The notes: generated by a model from the sequence alone, not told the origin. Positions 1 through 7,293 are shown, counted from the stretch's first letter. The stretch is 8,958 nucleotides of DNA from CAIXTV01 sp037144095 (GCA_037144095.1 JBAWXL010000199.1:1-8958), one strand, 5' to 3'. Numbers and translations: made by a program.

Positions 1-34
1 TTAATATTTTTATTTTTAATTCAGCAGTGCTCAT
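1..34 (-). CDS. 5' end of an unidentified gene running off the left edge
   Basis: An ATG at 34-32 on the minus strand opens a frame of 11 codons to the window edge, reading MSTAELKIKIL. A good promoter box (52-59) lies 17 bases before the ATG, which supports a real start. The N-terminus resembles those of short Bacteroidota proteins that often begin M-S/T-T-A-E-L and can sit beside RelE/ParE-type toxins, but eleven residues are too few to assign a family. It follows the leucine operon in the same direction, about 100 bases after the scoB stop. The function is unknown. Confidence 0.5.
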   Translation of the reverse strand, partial: MSTAELKIKIL

Positions 35-51
35 GATATTAAAGTTTAATA

Positions 52-59
52 CAAAGATA
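52..59 (-). promoter_or_regulatory. Bacteroidota-type -7 promoter box for the left-edge gene
   Basis: Read on the minus strand this is TATCTTTG followed by TA, a full match to the Bacteroidota -7 consensus TAnnTTTG. Transcription would start near position 45 and give a very short leader before the ATG at 34. No TTG-type -33 element is evident at the expected distance upstream, so the call rests on the -7 box and its placement. Confidence 0.5.
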
Positions 60-131
60 GAGAAATAATATGAATTGGATAGAATTTGATGTTGAAAAGT
101 TGGAATCTTTGAAATGAGTGAGATTATTAAT

Positions 132-785
132 CTATATTTTCATTTCCGGAATTTCTCCTTCAACGATTAATTTTCCTTCTGTTGCATCGATGATTTCCTG
201 AACTGAAACACCAGGTGCTCTTTCGATAAGTTTAAACCCTTCAGAAGTTATATCGAGTACTGCAAGGTCGGTTACCACTTTTTTCACACATTTAACCCCA
301 GTTAAAGGCAAAGTGCATTTCTTTAATATTTTCGAAGCCCCTTTGTTGGTATGTTGCATGGCGACAATGATATTCTTGGCAGCAGCCACTAAATCCATAG
401 CTCCTCCCATACCCTTTACCAACTTTCCGGGTACTTTCCAACTGGCAATGTCCCCTTCTTCAGAAACTTCAAATGCACCGAGAATAGTTAGGTCGATATG
501 TCCACCACGAATCATTCCGAAGCTTGTTGCAGAATCGAAAAATGAGGCACCATCCACATAAGTAACGGTTTGTTTTCCGGCATTGATAAGGTCGGCGTCC
601 ACTTTGTCGGGATGTGGAAAAGGACCAATTCCCAATAAACCATTTTCGGATTGAAGGGTGACTTCTATTCCTTCAGGGACATAGTTGGCTACCAAAGTAG
701 GAATTCCAATGCCCAGATTTACATAATACCCATCTTTTAATTCTTGCGCAATTCGTTTTGCTATTTGATTTTTATCGAGTGCCAT
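132..785 (-). CDS. scoB: 3-oxoacid (succinyl-CoA:acetoacetate) CoA-transferase, subunit B
   Basis: Beta subunit, 217 residues, of a class I CoA-transferase that moves CoA from succinyl-CoA to acetoacetate in the cytoplasm and so delivers acetoacetyl-CoA for thiolysis. The SENGLLG motif at residues 46-52 carries the catalytic glutamate (Glu47) that forms the enzyme-CoA thioester in this family. The early glycine-rich LGIGIPT stretch (24-30) and the GGAMDL segment (127-132) also fit. Length matches bacterial ScoB/AtoA subunits (about 210-220). It starts at ATG 785 with no Shine-Dalgarno sequence, as is common in Bacteroidota. It is the last gene of the operon and is separated from scoA by an unusually long 160-base gap. 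Succinyl-CoA as donor is inferred from the family and the HMG-CoA lyase context; an acetyl-CoA donor (AtoDA type) cannot be excluded. Confidence 0.93.
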   Translation of the reverse strand: MALDKNQIAKRIAQELKDGYYVNLGIGIPTLVANYVPEGIEVTLQSENGLLGIGPFPHPDKVDADLINAGKQTVTYVDGASFFDSATSFGMIRGGHIDLTILGAFEVSEEGDIASWKVPGKLVKGMGGAMDLVAAAKNIIVAMQHTNKGASKILKKCTLPLTGVKCVKKVVTDLAVLDITSEGFKLIERAPGVSVQEIIDATEGKLIVEGEIPEMKI

Positions 786-842
786 TTATCTTTTGTTTTG
801 AGTAGGGTTTTATTTATTTGAATCTATCGATATAGTTTTAAA

Positions 843-913
843 AGTCAGCTGTCGGAAAGAGCAAATACAAACCATTAGATTCGTTGCAGATTGCCGACTG
901 TGGACTGAAGACT
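843..913 (-). repeat. degenerate heptamer repeat with inverted ends in the scoA-scoB gap
   Basis: On the minus strand 913-886 reads as four consecutive 7-base units: AGTCTTC, AGTCCAC, AGTCGGC, AATCTGC (core AGTCnnC, drifting at the end). On the plus strand at 843-856 two related units face the other way: AGTCAGC, TGTCGGA. The left 15 bases (843-857) and the reverse complement of 892-906 match at 11 of 15 positions, so the element can be drawn as an imperfect hairpin with a loop of about 34 bases. It accounts for much of the only long gap in the operon. I recall similar AGTC-based heptamer runs between genes in other Bacteroidota, but cannot check that here. Confidence 0.5.
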
Positions 914-945
914 TTTCTATTAACATCTGACATACTTTCCAGTTT

Positions 946-1644
946 CTAATTAGGCTTGGTAACGGTAACTTGTTCGATTCTCTTTTCATAATTTACTCCC
1001 TGGAAAATTCGTTGAACGAAAACACCGGGGGTGTGTATGAAATTGGGATCAAGTGTGCCTGCAGGAACCAATTCTTCTACTTCGGCAATGGTGATTTTAC
1101 CTGCCATAGCCATCATATTATTGAAATTTGAAGCAGTATATTTGTAAATTAAATTACCCTGAGTATCACCTTTCCAAGCTTTCACCACAGCAAAATCAGC
1201 GGTGAGCGCATGTTCGAGAATATGCATTTTGCCATTATATTCTCTTGCTTCTTTCCCAATAGCCACTTCAGTCCCATAACCGGCAGGGACAAAAAATGCA
1301 GGAATACCGGCACCACCCGCTCTGATGCGTTCGGCAAGAGTGCCTTGAGGAATCAAATCCACTTCAATTTCTCCCGAAAGTAACTGACGTTCGAATTCTG
1401 CATTTTCGCCAACATAAGAAGCAATCATCTTGTGGATTTGCTTGTTCTTTAATAACTTTCCTAAACCGAAATCATCGACTCCACAATTATTTGAAATGCA
1501 TATAATACCCTTAATATTAGTTTTTGCAAGCACATTGATCACGTTTTCGGGAATGCCACATAACCCAAAGCCTCCAAACATAATGGTCATGTCATTTTTA
1601 ATCCCCAATATCGCTTCCTCTGCGTTTTTAACCACTTTATTCAT
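946..1644 (-). CDS. scoA: 3-oxoacid (succinyl-CoA:acetoacetate) CoA-transferase, subunit A
   Basis: Alpha subunit, 232 residues, partner of the scoB product in the cytoplasmic CoA-transferase heteromer. The family signature GGFGLCGIPE (residues 24-33) is followed by the conserved NNCGVDDFGLG block (52-62). The GGAGIPAFFVPAGYGTEVA region (110-128) is also typical of subunit A. Length agrees with bacterial ScoA (about 230-240). The catalytic glutamate lies in subunit B, so this chain alone should be inactive. It starts at ATG 1644, 45 bases after the liuE stop, so it probably shares the operon transcript. Its product closes the leucine pathway by reactivating the acetoacetate released by HMG-CoA lyase. 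Confidence 0.94.
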   Translation of the reverse strand: MNKVVKNAEEAILGIKNDMTIMFGGFGLCGIPENVINVLAKTNIKGIICISNNCGVDDFGLGKLLKNKQIHKMIASYVGENAEFERQLLSGEIEVDLIPQGTLAERIRAGGAGIPAFFVPAGYGTEVAIGKEAREYNGKMHILEHALTADFAVVKAWKGDTQGNLIYKYTASNFNNMMAMAGKITIAEVEELVPAGTLDPNFIHTPGVFVQRIFQGVNYEKRIEQVTVTKPN

Positions 1645-1689
1645 ATATCGTATTTTACTTTATTCAATTGAAATATACTTATTTTCGCT

Positions 1690-2547
1690 TTAAAGATTTA
1701 TAAAAGAAAAAACTTCTTTTGATTTAACTACTGCAGCCTCTAATTTGTTCAAATCGAGTGTGAATTCGAGGTGATTCTTTTCTAGATATTCGACAAAAAG
1801 CTCTGTACTTAGGTTGCCTATCATTTCTTCGCCCGACATGGGACAGCCGCCTAAACCGAGTAAGGCTGTATCAAAAGAATTGCAGCCTCCCTTGATAGCG
1901 CTTTCAATCTTTTCGAAAGTCTCACTCTTTTTTGTATGTAAATGAATGCCGAATTCAAGGATGGGATATTTTGCTGTTACATATTTAAATAAATTAGTAA
2001 TCGCATCATTTTCAGCAATGCCAATGGTGTCGGCGAGATTAATGGTTTTAATTCCAAAAGAAATCAACTTTTCTATAGCTTCATCCACCAAATCATAATT
2101 GTGCTTATCACCATAGGAATTTCCAAAAGCCATAGAGAAGAAGATAACCAACTCCTTGTTTGCTTTCACGCAAATGTTTTGAATCTCTTCAATGGTACGA
2201 TATGCCTCTTCAATTGTCGCATTAATGTTGCGTCTGAGGAATTCAGGAGAAGTGGAGAAGGGATAGCCAAAGTAATTTATTTCGTCAAATTGAGCACCAA
2301 TGGTAGCCCCTTTAGTGTTCCCGACAATTGCCAAAAGCTTTGATTTGCTTGAACTGAGGTCAAGTAATTTGACTACCTCACTTGTGTCTTGTAACTGTGG
2401 AATTGCTTTAGGGGAAACAAAACTTCCAAAATCAATGACATCGAAGCCCACTTCAAGCAAGCAATTAATATAATCGGACTTCACCTGAGTAGGGATAAAC
2501 TCCTTTATTCCCTGCATGGCATCTCTTGGTGTAACGATTAACTTCAT
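1690..2547 (-). CDS. liuE: hydroxymethylglutaryl-CoA lyase
   Basis: Cleaves (S)-HMG-CoA to acetyl-CoA and acetoacetate, the last carbon-carbon cleavage of leucine breakdown; 285 residues, cytoplasmic, divalent-metal dependent TIM barrel. Visible family features: PRDAMQG near the N-terminus (R8, D9; human R41/D42 equivalents), SFVSPKAIPQ (42-51), the NIN segment (107-109), LADTIG (171-176), the metal-binding pair in HLH (H202, H204), and GLGGCP (231-236), whose Cys235 matches the catalytic cysteine. GN at 244-245 fits the conserved metal-site asparagine. The start at ATG 2547 leaves only a few residues before the first barrel motif, as is usual in Bacteroidota. It lies 30 bases after liuD and 45 before scoA. 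The alternative symbols are mvaB and hmgL. The context (carboxylase and hydratase before, CoA-transferase after) settles it against related citramalate or isopropylmalate synthases. Confidence 0.95.
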   Translation of the reverse strand: MKLIVTPRDAMQGIKEFIPTQVKSDYINCLLEVGFDVIDFGSFVSPKAIPQLQDTSEVVKLLDLSSSKSKLLAIVGNTKGATIGAQFDEINYFGYPFSTSPEFLRRNINATIEEAYRTIEEIQNICVKANKELVIFFSMAFGNSYGDKHNYDLVDEAIEKLISFGIKTINLADTIGIAENDAITNLFKYVTAKYPILEFGIHLHTKKSETFEKIESAIKGGCNSFDTALLGLGGCPMSGEEMIGNLSTELFVEYLEKNHLEFTLDLNKLEAAVVKSKEVFSFINL

Positions 2548-2577
2548 TGCTTTAATTGTTCTGTTCTGTTAGGTGAA

Positions 2578-4560
2578 TTATTCCAGAATTATTAATGCAA
2601 GAGAGGACTCAACCATTTCGTTTTGCTTTGCATTTACCTTAATGACCTTCCCATCTTTGGGGGCAATAATATTGTTTTCCATTTTCATTGATTCAACCAC
2701 CACTAATACTTGCCCCTTTTTTACCTCATCATTTTCTTTAACGTTCACCTTGATTACCTTACCGGGCATGGGGGAACAAATGTTGTTGTTGTCTTCGGAA
2801 GAATGCCCGCCAAAACCGGAATAGACATCTTCTTTAATCAGAATATCTTTCCTGAATGAATTGAAAATATTTCCATCAAAAGAAATCTGCGCTTTACCAG
2901 ATGAATCTGTTGAAATATAGGAAGTGTAGGAATCATCATTTATCGTTATATCCACTTTAGCATTAAGGCAGTGGATTAGCTGAACATGAAATAGATCATC
3001 GGAAATTTCGAATTCAAAGTGTTGGTTTTTATTCTTGAAGTAAACCTCAATATCTTTCTCTTCGAAATGCACTTCAAACTTCATCAAGTCTCTCCAATAG
3101 CCAATTTGTGTCCAGATGTTTTGATGACTGACTTCTTTTTCGGAAAGGCTATAAATTAAATAGGAGATAAGGGGAATGTAAAAAGGAGTGCTCTTTTTGC
3201 ATTCTTCACAAAGAGATAACATTTGATCCTTATGCTCTTCGCAGAATTTGGTGGAAATGATGTTCTTTATATAAGCATCGTGCTGCATCAGATTAATGAG
3301 GTAGGAAATGTTGGTTTTAATTCCATGAACAATATAATCCTTTAGCGCGATAACCATCTTCTTGCGAGCGTTTTCCCTATCGGTTCCCCAGATGATGAGT
3401 TTGCTGATCATGGGGTCGAAGAAACTCTCTATGGTGGTGGCTTTTTCAATTCCAGTATCAATTCTGATTCCCTCTCCAATGGGTTCTTTATAATAGGTCA
3501 TTTTGCCGGGGGATGGCATGAAATTATTTTCAGGATCTTCTGCATACACGCGGCATTCAATGGAATGTCCGTTTTGTTTTACATCCTCTTGTTTGAAAGA
3601 AAGGGGGTTGCCGGCAGCAATTAATATTTGTTCCCTGACAATGTCAATACCTGTTACCATCTCAGTAACGGGGTGCTCCACCTGAACGCGGGTATTCATT
3701 TCAAGGAAATAATAGTTCAAATCTTTATCAACTAAAAACTCAATAGTACCGGCATTGTTGTAATAGATGGCTCTTCCGATTTTAACTGCTGTTTCGCCCA
3801 TCTTTTGCCGAACTTCGGGGGTGAGAGTGGGAGAGGGGGATTCTTCAATTATCTTCTGGTAACGGCGTTGAATGGTGCATTCTCTTTCGAAAAGATGAAC
3901 CACATGTCCATGATTATCACCAATAATTTGTATTTCTATATGTCGGGGTTCTTCGATAAACTTTTCAATATAAATGGTTCCATCTCCGAAATAAGCTTTT
4001 GCCTCGCGGCTGGTTGATTCTAAGGAGTCCTGTAGTTCTTTGTCGTTAAATACTATACGCATTCCTTTGCCGCCACCTCCTGCTGCTGCTTTTATTAGCA
4101 AGGGAAACGAAAGGGTTTTGCTTGCCTGGAGAAGCGTATCTACATCCCCGGTGATGCCTTCTGTCATTGGGATATTAATCCGCTTGGCGAAATCCCTCGC
4201 TTCAATTTTATTCCCCATAATTTTCATGGCATGGGTGTGAGGACCAATAAAGGTGATTCCGGCCTCTTCGCAAGCATTTACAAAAAGAGGATTCTCAGCA
4301 AGGAAACCGTAACCTGGGTGAATGGCATCGCATTGTGCTTTAACAGCAACGTCGATGATTTTATTAATGTTGAGGTAAGTATCGCTAAGTTCGACTTTGC
4401 CGATGCAATAAGATTCGTCGCCAGCTTTCACATGCAAAGCATCTGCTTCGACTTCAGAATAAATACTAACGGTTTTTATTCCAAGCGCTTTTGCAGAACG
4501 GATGATTCGGATGGCAATTTCACCCCTATTGGCAACTAATATCTTGTTAAATAACTTCAT
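2578..4560 (-). CDS. liuD: methylcrotonyl-CoA carboxylase, alpha (biotin carboxylase/carrier) subunit
   Basis: The 660-residue biotin-containing subunit of 3-methylcrotonyl-CoA carboxylase (also mccA). The biotin carboxylase domain fills about residues 3-450: ATP-grasp glycine loop GGGGKG at 161-166, Lys157, metal-site Glu274 and Glu287, catalytic RVQVEHP at 291-297, Arg337. A divergent middle region (about 450-590) sits where the BT domain binds the beta subunit. The biotinyl carrier domain (about 592-660) has ESMKM at 623-627, with Lys626 the biotinylated residue; Ser stands where Ala is most common. An odd CxxH-x7-CxxC pattern lies at 440-454. Overall length and architecture also fit propionyl- or acetyl-CoA carboxylases; the MCC assignment comes from the beta subunit and neighbours. 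It starts at ATG 4560, 12 bases after liuC. Activity needs a biotin ligase encoded elsewhere. Confidence 0.93.
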   Translation of the reverse strand: MKLFNKILVANRGEIAIRIIRSAKALGIKTVSIYSEVEADALHVKAGDESYCIGKVELSDTYLNINKIIDVAVKAQCDAIHPGYGFLAENPLFVNACEEAGITFIGPHTHAMKIMGNKIEARDFAKRINIPMTEGITGDVDTLLQASKTLSFPLLIKAAAGGGGKGMRIVFNDKELQDSLESTSREAKAYFGDGTIYIEKFIEEPRHIEIQIIGDNHGHVVHLFERECTIQRRYQKIIEESPSPTLTPEVRQKMGETAVKIGRAIYYNNAGTIEFLVDKDLNYYFLEMNTRVQVEHPVTEMVTGIDIVREQILIAAGNPLSFKQEDVKQNGHSIECRVYAEDPENNFMPSPGKMTYYKEPIGEGIRIDTGIEKATTIESFFDPMISKLIIWGTDRENARKKMVIALKDYIVHGIKTNISYLINLMQHDAYIKNIISTKFCEEHKDQMLSLCEECKKSTPFYIPLISYLIYSLSEKEVSHQNIWTQIGYWRDLMKFEVHFEEKDIEVYFKNKNQHFEFEISDDLFHVQLIHCLNAKVDITINDDSYTSYISTDSSGKAQISFDGNIFNSFRKDILIKEDVYSGFGGHSSEDNNNICSPMPGKVIKVNVKENDEVKKGQVLVVVESMKMENNIIAPKDGKVIKVNAKQNEMVESSLALIILE

Positions 4561-4572
4561 CTTGTAGTGTTA

Positions 4573-5367
4573 TCAGGTGTTTTTAGTCCAATTGGGTTTT
4601 CTTTTTTCGAGGAAGGCAGCCATGCCTTCCTGACCTTCTTCAGAAGCTCTTATTTCGGCAATCATTTTGGCGGTATAGTCATAGGCTTCTTCCAGGGTGA
4701 GCTTATTGGCAATATTAAAAATAAGGTTCTTACATTGGGTCATAGCTTCGGGTCCGCTGGTTTTAAGGTATTCGATGGTGGATTGTACATATTCATCTAA
4801 TTCAACGGGGGCAATTGATTTGTTGACCAACTTATATTGCTCTGCCTCCTTGCCCTTAATCCTTTTTCCGGTGAGCATTAAGTCTCTCATGCCAAATTCG
4901 CCAACCCTTTTGATAACATAAGGGGAAATGCAGGCAGGGACAATCCCGATTTTAACTTCACTTAATGAAAAAGTAGCCTCATCGGAACAGTATGCCAAAT
5001 CGCAAGCCGATAAAATTCCATTGGCTCCTCCAAGTGATACTCCGTGAATAACCGCTATGGTGGGTTTCTTGCAGGTGTATATCGTATAAAAACATTTAGA
5101 AAGATTGAGACTTTCCTGATAATTTACTTCATAGGAGTTTTTGGCAACATCGCGCATCCAGTTCAAATCGACACCCGCGCAAAAGGATTTATCTCTGCCA
5201 CGGATGATTACACAAATAACCTCTTTGTTGTCGTTTATATTTTCGATGCAATCCATTATTTCGTCAAGCATCACATTATTAAAGGCATTATGCACTTTGG
5301 GGCGGTTGAGCCATAGGGTAGCTACACGTTCTTTTATTTCAAGTTGTATGGTTTGGTAATTATTCAT
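4573..5367 (-). CDS. liuC: methylglutaconyl-CoA hydratase (crotonase family)
   Basis: Hydrates 3-methylglutaconyl-CoA to HMG-CoA; 264 residues, cytoplasmic, crotonase fold (family normally trimer-based). The first oxyanion-hole loop is CAGVDLNWM (63-71) and the second is GVSLGGANG (109-117). The acid residue equivalent to rat enoyl-CoA hydratase Glu164 is Glu137 in LSEVKIG (135-141); at the Glu144 position there is Gly117. From memory, Pseudomonas LiuC also has glycine there and shares the LSEV, ISPY and GQEG..AFLEKR blocks, which are all present here (GQEG at 245-248). This points to LiuC rather than a general fatty-acid hydratase. It lies between the two carboxylase subunit genes, 21 bases after liuB and 12 before liuD, and starts at ATG 5367. 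Confidence 0.9.
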   Translation of the reverse strand: MNNYQTIQLEIKERVATLWLNRPKVHNAFNNVMLDEIMDCIENINDNKEVICVIIRGRDKSFCAGVDLNWMRDVAKNSYEVNYQESLNLSKCFYTIYTCKKPTIAVIHGVSLGGANGILSACDLAYCSDEATFSLSEVKIGIVPACISPYVIKRVGEFGMRDLMLTGKRIKGKEAEQYKLVNKSIAPVELDEYVQSTIEYLKTSGPEAMTQCKNLIFNIANKLTLEEAYDYTAKMIAEIRASEEGQEGMAAFLEKRKPNWTKNT

Positions 5368-5388
5368 CGTTTAGTATTAAGGAAGGAA

Positions 5389-6996
5389 TTACATACGGAA
5401 TACACCGTTCTTGTGTTCAGGGAATTTATTGTTGAGAGAAGCAGCAATGCCCATGGCAATAATCTTGCGGGTGTCAACCGGATCGATGATGCCATCGTCC
5501 CATAAACGCGAGGTGCTGAAATAGGCCGAACCTTCTGCTTCATAAGTGTCGAGAATGCTTTTACGCATGACATCTTCCTCCTCTTTGGGTAAGGTTTTGC
5601 CTTTGGCTGCCAATTGCTCCTGTTTCACTTGAACCAACACACCGGCAGCTTGTTCGCCACCCATGACGGATATTTTAGCATTCGGCCACATAAAGAGTAA
5701 GCGGGGTTCGTAAGCACGACCTGCCATAGCATAATTGCCGGCGCCAAAGGAACCTCCAAAGATAACAGTGAACTTTGGAACATTGGCATTAGCCACTGCA
5801 TGAACCAATTTCGCTCCATCGCTGGCAATGCCCCCTCTTTCATATTCTTTTCCGACAATAAAGCCGGTGATATTCTGCAGGAACAATAAGGGCGTTTTGC
5901 GCATGGTGCATAATTCGATGAAATGGGCAGCTTTTAGGGAAGTCTCCGAAAAGAGCACTCCATTGTTAGCGATTATGCCAACTGGATAACCCATTATGTT
6001 TGCAAAGCCAGTAACGATAGTTGGAGCATAGCGGGCTTTGAATTCGTGGAACCTGCTGCCATCGACCATTCGCATGATGATTTCTCTGGAATCTACAGGC
6101 TTCTTTAAGTCAGTAGGGGCAATGCCATATAATTCTTCCGGGTCGTAGGCAGGTTCCTCAATTGGATAGATTTCCATGGGTTGCTTGTCACTTACTCTGA
6201 GGGTTTCAAAGATATTTCTGCAAATTTGAATGGCATGGCTGTCGTTTTCTGCAAAATGATCCGATACTCCTGATATGGCAGTATGCACATCGGCACCTCC
6301 CAACTCTTCTGCGGTAACTTCTTCACCTGTGGCAGCTTTCACAAGAGGTGGTCCTCCAATGAAAATAGTACCCTGATTCTTCACTATAATAGTTTCATCG
6401 CTCATTGCGGGAACATAGGCCCCACCAGCGGTGCACGAGCCCATCACAATAGAGAGCTGCGGTATACCCATTGCGGACAATCGCGCCTGATTGAAGAAGA
6501 ATCGTCCAAAATGATATTTATCTGGAAACACTTCTGCTTGTTCGGGTAAGAAAACGCCACCCGAATCAACCATATACACACATGGTAAATGATTTTCCAT
6601 GGCAATTTCCTGAGCACGTACATGTTTCTTAATCGACTCCTTTATATAAGTCCCTCCTTTTACGGTGGCATCATTAGCAACTATGATAGTTTCTTTTCCG
6701 TGAATCACCCCTATGCCTGTAATAATTCCTGCACTTGGGAATTGGTTTCCATGTGTGCCATAAGATGCCAAAGGAGAAAGCTCCAAAAAAGGAGTGTTGG
6801 GATCAATCAAGAGATCAATGCGTTCTCTTGCCAGCAGTTTACCCCTTTCTTTATGCTTTTGCACAGCCGCAGGTGTACCCCCTTTTTTAATTTCTCGAAG
6901 AGTAGCCTTATAAGTATTCAGAATTTTAAGGAAATCCTCTTTATTCTTTTTAAACTCATCAGAATGTACATCTATTTTGGTTTCCAGTTTATACAA
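5389..6996 (-). CDS. liuB: methylcrotonyl-CoA carboxylase, beta (carboxyltransferase) subunit; TTG start
   Basis: Carboxyltransferase subunit (also mccB) that moves the carboxyl group from biotin to 3-methylcrotonyl-CoA, giving 3-methylglutaconyl-CoA. At 535 residues it has the usual MCC-beta length. The N-domain oxyanion motif is GSCTAGGAYVPAMSDE (186-201); the C-domain motif is FGGSFGAGNYAMAGRAYEPR (413-432), followed by FMWPNAKISVMGGEQAAGVL (435-454). These blocks are characteristic of MCC rather than PCC or AccD. The frame has no ATG near its 5' end: the upstream in-frame stop is TAA at 7009-7011 and the first internal Met is residue 133, inside the conserved core. The N-terminal LETKIDVHSDEF aligns with the usual family start, so TTG at 6996-6994 is the best start, with ATT at 7002 the only other nearby choice. 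No Shine-Dalgarno sequence is seen. First gene of the operon. Confidence 0.94.
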   Translation of the reverse strand: MYKLETKIDVHSDEFKKNKEDFLKILNTYKATLREIKKGGTPAAVQKHKERGKLLARERIDLLIDPNTPFLELSPLASYGTHGNQFPSAGIITGIGVIHGKETIIVANDATVKGGTYIKESIKKHVRAQEIAMENHLPCVYMVDSGGVFLPEQAEVFPDKYHFGRFFFNQARLSAMGIPQLSIVMGSCTAGGAYVPAMSDETIIVKNQGTIFIGGPPLVKAATGEEVTAEELGGADVHTAISGVSDHFAENDSHAIQICRNIFETLRVSDKQPMEIYPIEEPAYDPEELYGIAPTDLKKPVDSREIIMRMVDGSRFHEFKARYAPTIVTGFANIMGYPVGIIANNGVLFSETSLKAAHFIELCTMRKTPLLFLQNITGFIVGKEYERGGIASDGAKLVHAVANANVPKFTVIFGGSFGAGNYAMAGRAYEPRLLFMWPNAKISVMGGEQAAGVLVQVKQEQLAAKGKTLPKEEEDVMRKSILDTYEAEGSAYFSTSRLWDDGIIDPVDTRKIIAMGIAASLNNKFPEHKNGVFRM

Positions 6997-7040
6997 GTCA
7001 ATATATATTTAATGTAATACAATTAAATTTGCGTGTATTG

Positions 7041-7069
7041 CAAAAGCAAGTCGTTTGTAAAACTACAAA
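7041..7069 (-). promoter_or_regulatory. candidate promoter of the leucine operon
   Basis: On the minus strand TTTG (7069-7066) is followed, after 17 bases, by TGCTTTTG (7048-7041) and then CAA. This is one base off the -7 consensus TAnnTTTG and has the -33 TTTG at about the right distance. It would place the transcript start near 7034, about 40 bases before the liuB TTG. An alternative, a perfect TAATTTTG at 7091-7084, has no -33 partner. Such boxes are frequent by chance in AT-rich DNA. Confidence 0.35.
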
Positions 7070-7192
7070 TAAATCTGAATCATCAAAATTATCTTAGGAA
7101 ATATTATGATAATGTTTTGCTATTATAGTAAATCTCCATGAAAGCTTTCTCTTTGAATTGTGCCTAAAATAAAGGGGTTAAAGAAGAATGAG

Positions 7193-7253
7193 AGTGCAAA
7201 TTTCACAACAAAAAACAAGAGTTGATATTTATCAATCAGATGAAATTTGCACT
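7193..7253. repeat. perfect 13-base inverted repeat with nested palindrome
   Basis: AGTGCAAATTTCA at 7193-7205 is exactly repeated in inverted form as TGAAATTTGCACT at 7241-7253, with 35 bases between. Inside the loop TTGATA (7222-7227) faces TATCAA (7230-7235). The right arm runs into a second palindrome, TGAAATTTCA (7253-7262), so the half-motif AAATTTCA occurs four times in 65 bases, two in each orientation. There is no T-run after the stem on either strand, so it is not an ordinary terminator. It lies about 40 bases upstream of the plus-strand -7 box at 7294, where an operator could act. Confidence 0.6.
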
Positions 7254-7293
7254 GAAATTTCAAATTTAAGACCTCTTATATTCATATCTTGCA

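Noticed and set aside
121..133. A small palindrome, AGATTA-T-TAATCT, at the scoB stop codon as an operon terminator
   Set aside because: The loop is one base, the stem is AT-only apart from one pair at each arm, and no T-run follows on the minus strand.
2578..6996. Propionyl-CoA or acetyl-CoA carboxylase instead of methylcrotonyl-CoA carboxylase
   Set aside because: The beta subunit has MCC-type blocks (GAGNYAMAGRAYEPR, FMWPNA) and the genes are interleaved with LiuC and HMG-CoA lyase.
6589..7017. A 142-codon plus-strand frame antisense to the 5' part of liuB
   Set aside because: It lies wholly opposite the strongly conserved carboxyltransferase gene and its Ser/Phe/Cys-rich product resembles no family; it is a coding shadow.
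7140..7149. GAAAGCTTTC palindrome as an operator
   Set aside because: A single 10-base palindrome in AT-rich DNA is expected by chance and has no repeated half-site nearby.
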